Shown here piece after piece: positions 1 to 8,522 of a stretch of DNA of 64,000 nt. Made by a program: the position numbers and the translations under genes. This DNA comes from Bradyrhizobium sp. sBnM-33 (GTDB lineage: Bacteria; Pseudomonadota; Alphaproteobacteria; Rhizobiales; Xanthobacteraceae). Position 1 is the stretch's first letter. The number at the start of each line of letters is the position of its first letter. The notes below the pieces were generated by a model. The model was not told where the DNA came from and searched no databases. It was given only the letters and a program-made list of their open reading frames with translations. The DNA lies in NCBI RefSeq assembly GCF_032917945.1, contig NZ_CP136624.1, forward strand, positions 6,138,001 through 6,202,000, in the 5' to 3' direction.

Positions 1-665
1 CCAGTGCGCTCGCGGCTGATCACGAAGGCGGCGCCGCCGTCGGACACCGGGCAGCAATCCAGCAGCTTCAGCGGCATCGCGACCGGCTTTGAGGCCATCA
101 CGTCATCGACCGTGATCGGTTCGTGGAACTGCGCGCCGGGATGAGTCAGGGCGTGGGCACGCATCAGAACCGCGAATTCGGCGAGATCTTCCTGGGTGAC
201 GCCATATTCATGCATGTAGCGCGAGGCGACGAGGCCGTAGTAGGCCGGGATCGTCGGCCCCAGCGGCACCTCGTAGTCGGGGTGGCCGACCTGCGCCAAA
301 GCCTGGATCGAGGCGTCGCGGCTCTGACCGGTGAGACGGTTCTCGCCGCCGACAACAAGCACATCCTTTGCGACGCCCGCATCGACCAGATGATGCGCCA
401 GCATGGCCATGGCAAGGCCGGTGGCGCCGCCGACTTGCACGGCGTGCGCGTAGGACGGCTGAATTCCAAAATGCTCGGCGAACACGGTTGCGAGCATGAT
501 GTGCGGCGAGACTGTCGAATAGCCGCAAAGAATGCCGTCGATCTCGGATCGCTTCAGCCCGGCGTCGGCGATGGCGAGCTCGGCCGCCTTGCTCATGAGA
601 TCAAGCGAGGACGAGCCTTCGTGCTTGCCGTAGGATGTCAGCCCGACGCCGGTGATGAAGCTCAT
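1..665 (-). CDS. thiolase-like protein (SCP-x/lipid-transfer type), 3' end off window
   Basis: The first 221 residues of a thiolase-fold protein are visible; the C-terminus lies beyond the left edge. The start is ATG at 665 (MSFITGVGLTSYGKHEG). The fold is supported by the N-terminal IADAGLKRSEIDG and CGYSTVSP segments and by the late CCPVSDGGAA segment. At the place where thiolases carry the nucleophilic cysteine (ACATG in the paralogue at 3683-4852) this protein reads VGGATG, so the cysteine is replaced by glycine. Cys-less thiolase homologues of this kind include the Ltp2-type aldolases that work with DUF35 partners, so a role other than thiolysis is possible. It is last in a minus-strand run with acyl-CoA dehydrogenase, CoA-transferase and thiolase genes, which suggests CoA-ester catabolism. 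Confidence 0.85.
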   Translation of the reverse strand, partial: MSFITGVGLTSYGKHEGSSSLDLMSKAAELAIADAGLKRSEIDGILCGYSTVSPHIMLATVFAEHFGIQPSYAHAVQVGGATGLAMAMLAHHLVDAGVAKDVLVVGGENRLTGQSRDASIQALAQVGHPDYEVPLGPTIPAYYGLVASRYMHEYGVTQEDLAEFAVLMRAHALTHPGAQFHEPITVDDVMASKPVAMPLKLLDCCPVSDGGAAFVISRERT

Positions 666-704
666 CCTATCGCCCCGCTCGAACGCAAAGCGCCGTGGCA
701 TGCC

Positions 705-787
705 GTCATTGCGAGGAGCGCCAGCGACGAAGCAATCCATCTGTCCCCGCGCGGAGAGGTGGATTGCTTCGCTTCGCTCGCAATGAC
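705..787. repeat. intergenic palindromic repeat, copy 1
   Basis: An imperfect palindrome with ends GTCATTGCGAG and CTCGCAATGAC fills the gap between the thiolase-like gene and the acyl-CoA dehydrogenase gene. The inner arms also pair (GAAGCAATCCA with TGGATTGCTTC). A second copy lies at 15272-15356. It is a dispersed, transcribable hairpin of the REP type. Confidence 0.85.
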
Positions 788-810
788 GATCTGTGTATGC
801 CAATCCATGA

Positions 811-1977
811 TCAATACGACTTCGGCAGTCCCAGCACCTTCTCGGCGATGAAGCTGAGAATGAGCTGCGGGCTGATCGGCGCGATGCGCGGGATCAGCGA
901 TTCCCGGAAATAGCGCTCGACGTGATATTCCTTGGCGTAACCGAAACCGCCGTGGGTCATCACCGCCTGCTCGCAGGCGTGGAAGCCGGCTTCGGCGGCG
1001 AGATATTTCGCGGCGTTGGCGGCCGGTCCGCACTGCATGCCCTGATCGTATTGCCAGCCGGCCGAGAGCACCATCAGCCACGCAGCTTCCAGCTCCATCC
1101 AGTTCTTCGCCAGGGGGTGCTGGATGCCCTGGTTCATGCCGATCGGACGGTTAAACACGATACGGTTCTTCGCATAGGCCGCGGCCCGCGACAGCGCGAC
1201 CTGCCCCAGCCCGACCGCCTCCGCTGCAATTAGGATGCGCTCGGGGTTCATGCCGTGCAGGATGTATTCGAAGCCACGGCCCTCTTCGCCGAGGCGGTCC
1301 TCGACCGGAATTTCGAAATTCTCGAAAAACAGCTCGTTGGAATCGACGGGCTTGCGGCCCATCTTCTCGATCTCGTGCACGGTGACGCGCTGCTTGTCGA
1401 AATCCGTGTAGAACAGGCTCAGGCCATGGGTCGGGTTCTTCACCTCTTCCAGCGGCGTGGTGCGCGCCAAGAGCAAGATCTTGTTGGCAACCTGCGCGGT
1501 GGAAATCCAGACTTTTTGCCCGTTGACGACATATTTGTCGCTCTTGCGCACCGCCCGGGTTTTCAACTGCGTGGTGTTCAGTCCGGTGTTGGGTTCTGTC
1601 ACTGCAAAACAGGATTTGTCGCGGCCATCGATGATCGGCGGCAGCATGCGTGTGCATTGCTCCTTGGTGCCGAATACGACCACGGGATTGAGCCCGAACA
1701 CGTTCATGTGCACGGCGGATGCACCCGACATGCCGGCGCCCGATTCCGAAATGGTCCGCATCATGATCGCGGCGTCAGTGATGCCTAACCCCGACCCGCC
1801 ATATTCTTCGGGAATGCAGATGCCGAGCCAGCCGGCATCCGCCAGCGCGCGGTGGAAATCGGCGGGGTAGCCGCCCTCCTTGTCCTTCTTCAGCCAATAG
1901 GCATCGTCGAAGCGCGAACAGATTTTGCCGACTGCGTCACGGATCGATTCCTGGTTGGCGGATAGCGCGAAATCCAT
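811..1977 (-). CDS. acyl-CoA dehydrogenase
   Basis: A 388-residue flavoprotein of normal acyl-CoA dehydrogenase length, expected to oxidise an acyl-CoA to the enoyl-CoA and pass electrons to ETF. It starts MDFALSANQESIRDAVGK. The N-terminal helical domain, the middle beta domain (CFAVTEPNTGLNTTQLKT, the usual FAD/substrate signature) and the C-terminal domain with MTHGGFGYAKEYHVERYFRE are all present. I cannot identify the catalytic glutamate with certainty. It lies 9 bases downstream of the CaiB/BaiF CoA-transferase stop and is probably co-transcribed. The cluster resembles a pathway that activates an acid by CoA transfer, dehydrogenates it and cleaves it by thiolysis; the substrate cannot be read from sequence. 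Confidence 0.93.
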   Translation of the reverse strand: MDFALSANQESIRDAVGKICSRFDDAYWLKKDKEGGYPADFHRALADAGWLGICIPEEYGGSGLGITDAAIMMRTISESGAGMSGASAVHMNVFGLNPVVVFGTKEQCTRMLPPIIDGRDKSCFAVTEPNTGLNTTQLKTRAVRKSDKYVVNGQKVWISTAQVANKILLLARTTPLEEVKNPTHGLSLFYTDFDKQRVTVHEIEKMGRKPVDSNELFFENFEIPVEDRLGEEGRGFEYILHGMNPERILIAAEAVGLGQVALSRAAAYAKNRIVFNRPIGMNQGIQHPLAKNWMELEAAWLMVLSAGWQYDQGMQCGPAANAAKYLAAEAGFHACEQAVMTHGGFGYAKEYHVERYFRESLIPRIAPISPQLILSFIAEKVLGLPKSY

Positions 1978-1986
1978 GTGTCCGTC

Positions 1987-3189
1987 CTATGTGTTTGGCA
2001 CGGCCTTGGTGACGCCATCGCGTACCAAAGCGGCAATTTCGTCCGCCGAGAACCCCGCTTCGCTGAGGATTTCAGCGCTGTGCTCGCTGAGGCGCGGCGC
2101 CAGCCGCTTCGCCTCAACCGGCGTTTCGGAAAATCGCGCCGATGGCCTCATGTTGCGAATGCGGCCCTCGGTCGGATGATCGACAACCGGGAAGAAATCG
2201 GTCGCGACGATGTGGGGATCGCCGAGCAGGCTCTCGAGATCATGCATCGGCATGACCGGCACGTCGGCCTTCTCCAGGATCGCGGACCATTCGGCGGTGG
2301 TTTTGGTCTCGAGGATGCGCGCCAGCTCGGCATAGACGGCATCGATGTTGGCGGCGCGGCCGGCGAAGGTCGAAAATTTCGGATGGACGCGAAGGTCGTC
2401 GCGCCCGGTGGCATCGAAAAAATTCTGCCACTGCTTGTCGTTGTAGACGATGACGCAGATATAGCCGTCGGAGGTCTTGTAAGGCCGACGGTCTGGTGAC
2501 AGGTGCCGGGCATAGCCGCCCTTGTCGAGCGGCGGCTCATAGGTGAGCCCGCCCATGTGGTCGCCCATCACGAAACCGGCCATGGTTTCGAACATCGGAA
2601 TATCGACGCGCTGGCCGCGCCCGGTACGGTTACGATCGACGAGACTGGCGCAAATAGCGCCGACCGCGGTGAGCCCGACGATACGGTCAACCAGCGCATT
2701 GGGCACGTAGCGCGGCACACCGTCTGCGGTCTGCGCCATCAGCGCCGGCAGCGCAGTCGCGCCCTGGATCAGATCGTCATAGGCGGGCTTTGCCGCGTAG
2801 GGGCCGTCCTGGCCGAAGCCGAACACACCGGCATAGATCAGGCGCGGATTGATTTTCGCGACCACGTCGTAACCGAGATTCAGCCGCGCCATCGCCTGCG
2901 GCCGCACATTGTAGACGAGCACGTCGGCGGATTTGATCAGCCGCAGCACCGCGTCACGCCCGGCTGGCTTCTTCAGATCGAGGCAGATGGAGCGCTTGTT
3001 GCGGTTGGTGTTGAGGAACACCGGCCCCATGCCGGGATGGCGGGTTGGCCCGATCTGCCGCGTCACGTCGCCATCGAGCGATTCCACCTTGATGACGTCG
3101 GCGCCGTAATCGCCGAGCATTTGGGTTGCATAGGGCCCCATCAGCACGGTCGTCATATCGATGACCTTGATGCCCGCCAATGGACCCAT
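1987..3189 (-). CDS. CaiB/BaiF family CoA-transferase
   Basis: A 400-residue class III CoA-transferase, expected to move CoA between carboxylic acids through an enzyme-bound aspartyl-CoA thioester. The start MGPLAGIKVIDMTTVLMGPY matches the family N-terminus. Asp168 in NALVDRIVG lies where the catalytic aspartate of formyl-CoA transferase is found. Other family segments are seen (LGDYGADVIKVE, DLKKPAGRDAVLRLIKSADV, GQRVDIPMFETM). It stands between a small coiled-coil ORF and the acyl-CoA dehydrogenase, whose start is 9 bases below its stop. It probably activates the substrate of the cluster; donor and acceptor are unknown. Confidence 0.93.
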   Translation of the reverse strand: MGPLAGIKVIDMTTVLMGPYATQMLGDYGADVIKVESLDGDVTRQIGPTRHPGMGPVFLNTNRNKRSICLDLKKPAGRDAVLRLIKSADVLVYNVRPQAMARLNLGYDVVAKINPRLIYAGVFGFGQDGPYAAKPAYDDLIQGATALPALMAQTADGVPRYVPNALVDRIVGLTAVGAICASLVDRNRTGRGQRVDIPMFETMAGFVMGDHMGGLTYEPPLDKGGYARHLSPDRRPYKTSDGYICVIVYNDKQWQNFFDATGRDDLRVHPKFSTFAGRAANIDAVYAELARILETKTTAEWSAILEKADVPVMPMHDLESLLGDPHIVATDFFPVVDHPTEGRIRNMRPSARFSETPVEAKRLAPRLSEHSAEILSEAGFSADEIAALVRDGVTKAVPNT

Positions 3190-3312
3190 GGATCAGCCCT
3201 GCTCCCGATAGCGGGCCATCTCCGGTCCGCATTATTGTCTCGGAACCAAGTAACGGCAGGCGCTTACGAAGATCAAGGCGCGCCCAGCGTATGGGCGTAT
3301 GCGCGATAGCGG

Positions 3313-3528
3313 CTATTTCTTCGATGGTTCTTTCTTCGATCTGGCGTCGCGTTCCCGGGTCAGCCGTTCCAGCTCTTCATTCTGCTGACTGAGCCGGTCG
3401 GCGATGCGCGCTTCGTTCCGTTCGCCGGAGGCCGCGGCAGCCTGTTCGATCAACTGGCGGATGTTGTCTTCCACAATCCTGATCCGGTTGTTCAGTTCCG
3501 CCTCTGACATCGAACTTTCGTTGCTCAT
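3313..3528 (-). CDS. small coiled-coil hypothetical protein
   Basis: A 71-residue protein from the ATG at 3528 (MSNESSMSEAELNNRIRIVE). An upstream in-frame ATG at 3588 would start inside an intergenic palindrome and is less likely. It is highly charged and looks like one long helix with heptad spacing, ending in a Lys/Arg-rich tail (ERDARSKKEPSKK). No catalytic motif is seen. It lies between the second thiolase and the CoA-transferase, on the same strand. I do not recognise a function. Confidence 0.65.
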   Translation of the reverse strand: MSNESSMSEAELNNRIRIVEDNIRQLIEQAAAASGERNEARIADRLSQQNEELERLTRERDARSKKEPSKK

Positions 3529-3550
3529 GATGCACGCTCCAGACGACTTT

Positions 3551-3640
3551 GTGGGGTGGGTAAAGCGAAGCGTGCCCACCCGTCTCATATCGCGCTAGTC
3601 ATGGTGGGCAACGCGCAAGCGCGCTTTTGCCCACCCTACG
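3551..3640. repeat. intergenic inverted repeat, GTGGGC family
   Basis: Two hairpins in tandem carry GGGTGGG...CCCACCC arms. The second has the inner palindrome GCGCAAGCGC. It lies between the small coiled-coil gene and the thiolase gene. It is one of four different palindrome families in the first 18 kb. Confidence 0.75.
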
Positions 3641-3682
3641 GAATGCTGCCGATGCCCAATCCGTGTCGGCATGATGCAACGC

Positions 3683-4852
3683 CTACTTCGCGGGCTCCAG
3701 CACGGAGACGTAGTTCGCTACCGCCGCGCCGCCCATGTTGAAGATGCCGGCAAGTTTTGCGTTGTTGAGCTGCATGCCCTCGGGCGCCTGTCCCACGAGC
3801 TGCATTGCGCTCATCACGTGCATGGAGACACCGGTGGCGCCGATCGGGTGGCCCTTGGCCTTCAGGCCGCCGGACGGATTGACCGGCAGCTTGCCGTCCT
3901 TTTGGGTCCAGCCTTCCTTGATGGCACGGGCGCCCTGGCCGCGCGGCGTCAGGCCCATCGCTTCATATTCGATCAGTTCGGCGACGGTGAAGCAGTCATG
4001 AGTCTCGACAAAGGAGAGATCGGAGAGCTGCACACCGGCCTGCGCCAGCGCGCGCTGCCAGGCCACGGTGCAACCTTCGAACTGCAGGATGTCGCGCTTG
4101 GACATCGGCAGGAAATCCTGCGCATGCGCGGTGGCACGGAAATTCACCGCCTTGCCCATGGTCTTGGCGGTTTCCGAATCCGTCAGCACCAGCGCTGCCG
4201 CGCCGTCCGACACCAGCGAGCAATCGGTGCGCTTCAGGGGGCCGGCGACGAACGGGTTCTTCTCGCTCTCGGCACGGCAGAACTCGAAGCCAAAATCCTT
4301 GCGCATCTGCGCATAAGGGTTGGCGACGCCGTTCTTGTGGTTCTTGGCTGCGATCATCGCCAGCGCGTCCGACTGGTCGCCGTATTTCTGGAAATAGCTT
4401 TGCGCGATCTTGCCGAACACGCCGGCAAAACCGCCGACGATATCGCCATCCTCAGGCAGATAGGACGCCTTCAGGAGGTACCGCCCGATATCGGCCGACG
4501 GTGTCCGCGTCATTTGCTCGACGCCGACCACCAGCACGATCCTGGCGGCGCCCGAGGCGATCGCCCGGATACCCTGGTGCACCGCCGCCGAGCCGGTGGC
4601 ACAGGCATTTTCCACACGCGTGGCCGGCTTGAAGCGCAGTTTCGGGTCGGCCTGCAGTACCAGCGAGGCGGTAAAATCCTGCGGCGAGAAGCCGGCATTG
4701 AAATGCCCGAGCACGATCTCGTCGACGTCTTCAGCGGTAATGCCGGCGTCAGCAAGCGCATCGGTTGCAACCTTGACCACGAGGCTCTCGACGGTTTCCG
4801 CGTCGAACTTGCCGAATGGCGTGTGCGCCCATCCGACGATGCTGGCTGTCAT
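3683..4852 (-). CDS. acetyl-CoA acetyltransferase / SCP-x-type thiolase
   Basis: A 389-residue thiolase, of usual length. Cys84 in RVENACATGSAAVHQG is the expected nucleophile. The HDCFTVAE motif and the GHPIGATG histidine motif are present. The C-terminal end is of the SCP-x type (FNMGGAAVAN) rather than the CxG type of classical thiolases. It is expected to cleave a 3-ketoacyl-CoA with CoA, or run the reverse condensation. It is the first gene of the minus-strand acyl-CoA cluster. It is paralogous to the thiolase-like gene at the left edge, which lacks the nucleophile. Confidence 0.92.
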   Translation of the reverse strand: MTASIVGWAHTPFGKFDAETVESLVVKVATDALADAGITAEDVDEIVLGHFNAGFSPQDFTASLVLQADPKLRFKPATRVENACATGSAAVHQGIRAIASGAARIVLVVGVEQMTRTPSADIGRYLLKASYLPEDGDIVGGFAGVFGKIAQSYFQKYGDQSDALAMIAAKNHKNGVANPYAQMRKDFGFEFCRAESEKNPFVAGPLKRTDCSLVSDGAAALVLTDSETAKTMGKAVNFRATAHAQDFLPMSKRDILQFEGCTVAWQRALAQAGVQLSDLSFVETHDCFTVAELIEYEAMGLTPRGQGARAIKEGWTQKDGKLPVNPSGGLKAKGHPIGATGVSMHVMSAMQLVGQAPEGMQLNNAKLAGIFNMGGAAVANYVSVLEPAK

Positions 4853-4907
4853 GGTCGTTCTCCCTGTTCCGGTTCTGAAGCCTTTGTACCCTATCGGGAA
4901 AAAGACT

Positions 4908-5558
4908 TCACGCCGGTTTCAGCGATTTCATGGTCCGCGCGCACATGGCGGTTATGTCGGCCCAGTTCCCGGACCGGATGTCCGCCGCCGGACAAAGCCA
5001 GGAACCGCCCACCGCCACCACGTTCGGCTCCGCCAGCCAGGTTGCGGCATTGGCCTCTCCGATGCCGCCGGTCGGACAGACCCTGATATTCGGAAACGGC
5101 CCGGCCAGCGCCCGAAGTGCCTTGATACCGCCGGACTGCTCCGCTGGGAAGAATTTAACGATGTCGAAGCCTGCCGCCAGTGCCTGCATCAGCTCGGAAG
5201 CCGTTGCGATGCCCGGGGCGAACGGCAGGTCGTTTGCGGCGGCGGCTTTCAACAGCTCCGGCGTCGAGCCCGGGCTGATACCGAATTTGGCCCCGAGCGC
5301 GCGCGCCCGCGCCAAGTCGTCGGCGTTCAGAATCGTACCGATGCCGACGACGGCCTCCGGCACCTCGGCGATCACGGCCCTGGCGGCCTCGACGGCCACC
5401 GGCGTTCGCAGGGTGACCTCCAGCACACGCACCCCGCCCGCAACCAGCGCGTGCGCCAGCGGCACCGCGTCCTCCAACCGCTCGATGGTGAGCACGGGGA
5501 TCACGATCGCGGACTTGAAGATGGCGGCGAGTTGTTCCTGCCGTGCGGCTGCAGTCAT
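4908..5558 (-). CDS. eda: KDPG/KHG (2-keto-3-deoxy-6-phosphogluconate) aldolase
   Basis: A 216-residue class I aldolase that splits 2-keto-3-deoxy-6-phosphogluconate to pyruvate and glyceraldehyde-3-phosphate. Glu47 (VLEVTLRTP) and the Schiff-base Lys135 (GFDIVKFFPAEQSGG) are in place, as is the phosphate-binding GISPGSTPE segment. The start is ATG at 5558 (MTAAARQEQ). It overlaps the kinase stop by ATGA, so the two are translationally coupled. A longer in-frame start at 5642 would run into the kinase gene. It is the last gene of the sugar-acid operon and follows logically on the kinase. Confidence 0.95.
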   Translation of the reverse strand: MTAAARQEQLAAIFKSAIVIPVLTIERLEDAVPLAHALVAGGVRVLEVTLRTPVAVEAARAVIAEVPEAVVGIGTILNADDLARARALGAKFGISPGSTPELLKAAAANDLPFAPGIATASELMQALAAGFDIVKFFPAEQSGGIKALRALAGPFPNIRVCPTGGIGEANAATWLAEPNVVAVGGSWLCPAADIRSGNWADITAMCARTMKSLKPA

Positions 5559-6520
5559 GGCGATGCCTTGCGAGAATGAACGTGGTTCGGGATGAGGCCG
5601 GACGGCATCTCCGCACGCGGAATGATCGCGCCGGGATGACATACCACAACGCCGGCCAGACGATGCCCGGCCCGCGCAGCTTCAAGCGGATCCGCGCCCA
5701 CGAGGCGCGCGGCCACATAGGCCGCAGCGAAGCTGTCGCCGGCCGCTGTGGTATCGACGACGGGCGCCTCCACCGGCTTGGCCTTGATCGGATAAGGAAC
5801 ACCTTCCAGACGCACGATGCTCGCCGGCTCGGAGAGCTTCAACACCACCTCGGCGCCGGGAATCCGGGCCAGCAAGGCTTCGTTGGTCACGCCCGGATAG
5901 AGCGGCAGCAAATCCTCCGTGGAAGCCAGCACGATATCGGCAGCCGTGAAGGCCTCTTGAAAAACGGCGCGGGCGACGTCGAGATCGGGCCAGCCGCGGG
6001 CGCGGAAATTGGTATCGAAAGCGAAACGCGCCCCATTGTCGCGCGCGCGGTTGAGAGCCGCAAACAGCCGCGTCCGCCCCTCCGCACCATATAGCGACAG
6101 CGTGATCGCCGAGAGATAGATCACGTCATAGCCAGCGAGCGCATCAAGGATCTCCGGCGTCTGCGGCAAATCCATCAGGCTGCGGGCGGCGGCGCTGTCG
6201 CGCCAATGAAAGAACCGGCGTTCGCCTTTGTCGTCGGTCTCGATCATGTAGAGACCCGGCAGTTTGCCGGGCAGCCGCGCCACGCGCGCCGTCCCGACTC
6301 CCTCCGCGGCCCAGCCGGCGATCATCTCGTCGCTCAGCGTATCGTCGCCAAGCGCGGTGATGTAGTCGGCGTCGACGCCCAGGCGCGCGAGATAGACGGC
6401 GGTATTGAGCGTATCGCCGCCATAGCCGCGCGAATACAGGCCGGCCTCAGTTCCTTGCTGAGTCCCTTGGGCCTGCTTCAGCTCGATCATGCATTCGCCG
6501 ATGCAGGCTACCTTGCTCAT
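5555..6520 (-). CDS. kdgK: 2-dehydro-3-deoxygluconate kinase (PfkB family)
   Basis: A 321-residue PfkB-family sugar kinase. The C-terminal signature DTTAAGDSF contains the catalytic base Asp262; the N-terminal GGDTLNTAVYLARLG segment binds the sugar. The sequence is closest in character to KDG kinases, which phosphorylate 2-keto-3-deoxygluconate to the substrate of the aldolase encoded next. The ATGA overlap with eda supports a joint kinase-aldolase step. A related 2-keto-3-deoxy acid as substrate cannot be excluded. Confidence 0.92.
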   Translation of the reverse strand: MSKVACIGECMIELKQAQGTQQGTEAGLYSRGYGGDTLNTAVYLARLGVDADYITALGDDTLSDEMIAGWAAEGVGTARVARLPGKLPGLYMIETDDKGERRFFHWRDSAAARSLMDLPQTPEILDALAGYDVIYLSAITLSLYGAEGRTRLFAALNRARDNGARFAFDTNFRARGWPDLDVARAVFQEAFTAADIVLASTEDLLPLYPGVTNEALLARIPGAEVVLKLSEPASIVRLEGVPYPIKAKPVEAPVVDTTAAGDSFAAAYVAARLVGADPLEAARAGHRLAGVVVCHPGAIIPRAEMPSGLIPNHVHSRKASP

Positions 6521-6553
6521 GACCGCATCCGCGTGAACTGGCGTGAAATCAAC

Positions 6554-7537
6554 TCAGGCCGCGAACTTGCCGCCGAGCTCATCCTCGATATGGATCTGGA
6601 TGATGTCGTCGAACGTCTTTTCCGCGGTGGTGAAGCCGAGCTTCAGCGCGCGGTCGGTGGAAAAGTCCCGCGGCCAACCAGAGACGATACTGATGATGGT
6701 CGGATCGGGCACCCGCTTGATGCGCGCGGTGACGTTCTTGCCGGCGACGCGGTCGAGCGCTGCGATCTGCTCGCCGACGGTGACCGACATTCCGGGCATG
6801 CTCAGGTTACGCCGCGGCCCCATCGCGTCGAGGTCCATGGTGCCGGCGTGGACCAGAAAGCCCACCGCCGATCTCGGCGAGGCGTGCCAGTGGCGCACGT
6901 CTTCGGAGACCGGCAACACGGCCTCCTCGCCGGCGAGCGGCTCGCGAATGATGTTGGAGAAGAAGCCGGAGGCCGCCTTGTTCGGCTTGCCCGGGCGCAC
7001 GCAGATCGTCGGCAGGCGGATCGAGATGCCGTCGAGCAGGCCCTTGCGCGTATAATCGTTGATCAAGAGCTCGCAGATCGACTTCTGCGTGCCATAGCTC
7101 GTCAGCGGGGTATGAAAGAATTCGTCGCCGATCTTTTCGGGGAACGGCGCGCCGAACACTGCGATCGAGGATGTGAAGACCAGCCGCGGCTTGTAGCCCC
7201 CGCCGGCGTGGCGGATCGCGTCGATCAGATAGCGCGTGCCGTCAAGATTGATCCGGTAGCCTTTGTCGAATTCGGCCTCGGCCTCGCCGGAAACGATCGC
7301 GGCGAGATGAAAGATCACGTCCGGTCGGTGCGCGATCAACGGTTCCGCCGCGCCGGGATCGGCAAAGTCGGAGGCCACGACGCTGATCGGGATCGACGCG
7401 TTGGGCTTGGTGGGCGCCACCACGTCCTGCAGCGTCATTCGGGTGATGTCGTGCTTGCCGAGGCGACCGTCGCGCAACAACCGTTCGGTCAGCTTGCGGC
7501 CCACCATGCCGGCGGCGCCGAGAATCAGAATGTGCAA
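6554..7537 (-). CDS. denD: NAD-dependent epimerase/dehydratase family protein, D-erythronate dehydrogenase-like
   Basis: A 327-residue extended SDR protein. The NAD-binding MHILILGAAGMVGRKLTERL motif opens the protein and SYGTQKSICE supplies the YxxxK catalytic pair. Overall it resembles DenD, which oxidises D-erythronate at C2 and is often found in sugar-acid operons. The N-terminal segment RLGKHDITRMTLQDVVAP is typical of that group. It lies between the ABC importer genes and kdgK on the same strand. The DenD call is from recalled family features and is moderately secure; a uronate or aldonate dehydrogenase role is the alternative. Confidence 0.8.
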   Translation of the reverse strand: MHILILGAAGMVGRKLTERLLRDGRLGKHDITRMTLQDVVAPTKPNASIPISVVASDFADPGAAEPLIAHRPDVIFHLAAIVSGEAEAEFDKGYRINLDGTRYLIDAIRHAGGGYKPRLVFTSSIAVFGAPFPEKIGDEFFHTPLTSYGTQKSICELLINDYTRKGLLDGISIRLPTICVRPGKPNKAASGFFSNIIREPLAGEEAVLPVSEDVRHWHASPRSAVGFLVHAGTMDLDAMGPRRNLSMPGMSVTVGEQIAALDRVAGKNVTARIKRVPDPTIISIVSGWPRDFSTDRALKLGFTTAEKTFDDIIQIHIEDELGGKFAA

Positions 7538-7586
7538 GACCCGTCTCCTTTTTGAACCCTGTTATCCGACCCGGGCCTTAAAGCGC

Positions 7587-8522
7587 TCACTCTTTCACGG
7601 CTCCCGTCATGGCCGACACATAATGCTCGACGAAGAAGGCGTAAAGGATGACCAGCGGCAGCGAGCCCGCCAGCGCGCCCGCCATCAGCGAGCCCCAGCG
7701 ATAAATATCGCCGTCGACGAATTCGTTGACGATTGCGACCGGCACCGTCTTGTTGGAGGTCGATTGCAGGAACGTCAGCGCATAGATGAACTCGTTCCAG
7801 CACAGCGTGAAGCAGAAGATGAACGCCGAGATCAGTCCGGGAATTGCCAGCGGCAGCACGATCTTGATCAGGATCTGCCAACGGCTGGCACCATCGATCA
7901 GCGCGCATTCCTCCAGCTCGAACGGGATGGTCTTGAAGTAGCCCATCAGCAGCCAGGTCGAGAACGGGATCAGGATGGTCGGATAGGTCAGGATCAACGC
8001 CATCGGCGAGTCGAACAGGCCGTACTGGAACACGACGGTCGCCAGCGGAATGAACAGGATCGACGGCGGCACCAGGTAGGCCAGGAAGATCAGGCCGCCG
8101 ACCATATTGGCGCCTTTGTAGCGTAACCGGACGATCGCATAGGCCGCGAGCACGCTGGCTATGATCGACAGGATGGTGGCGCAGACCGCGACATACATCG
8201 TGTTCCAGAGCCACATCGGATAGTGGCTTTCGAACAGGAGCTTGTAGAAGTGCTTGAAGGTCGGATTCCAGGTCCAGAACGGGTTGTACTTGTCGAGATC
8301 GAGCAACTGCTCGTCCGGTTTGATCGCCGTCAGCCCCATCCAGTAGAACGGGAACAGCAGCACGATGACGATGATCGACAACGGCAGATAGAGCGTCACC
8401 AGCCGGCGCGGCACCGACTGCAGATAGCTCATGCCTTCGCTGTGATCGTCCTTCGCGATCGTTGGCGCCGAGCCATGCAGTACGGCCTTGAGATCGATCC
8501 GTGAGGTGGGGAGATCAGTCAT
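7587..8522 (-). CDS. carbohydrate ABC transporter permease (MalG-type)
   Basis: A 311-residue inner-membrane permease with about six hydrophobic segments. The EAA loop reads EECALIDGASRWQILIKIVLPLAIPG and docks the ATPase. It belongs to the CUT1 type (MalG/UgpE position). Its start overlaps the upstream MalF-type permease stop by 8 bases. With that permease, the binding protein and the UgpC-type ATPase it makes a complete sugar importer. Confidence 0.95.
   Translation of the reverse strand: MTDLPTSRIDLKAVLHGSAPTIAKDDHSEGMSYLQSVPRRLVTLYLPLSIIVIVLLFPFYWMGLTAIKPDEQLLDLDKYNPFWTWNPTFKHFYKLLFESHYPMWLWNTMYVAVCATILSIIASVLAAYAIVRLRYKGANMVGGLIFLAYLVPPSILFIPLATVVFQYGLFDSPMALILTYPTILIPFSTWLLMGYFKTIPFELEECALIDGASRWQILIKIVLPLAIPGLISAFIFCFTLCWNEFIYALTFLQSTSNKTVPVAIVNEFVDGDIYRWGSLMAGALAGSLPLVILYAFFVEHYVSAMTGAVKE

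Noticed and set aside
3671..5086. Long plus-strand open frame (471 codons)
   Set aside because: It is antisense to the thiolase and Eda genes, whose family motifs are clear; it has no family residues itself.
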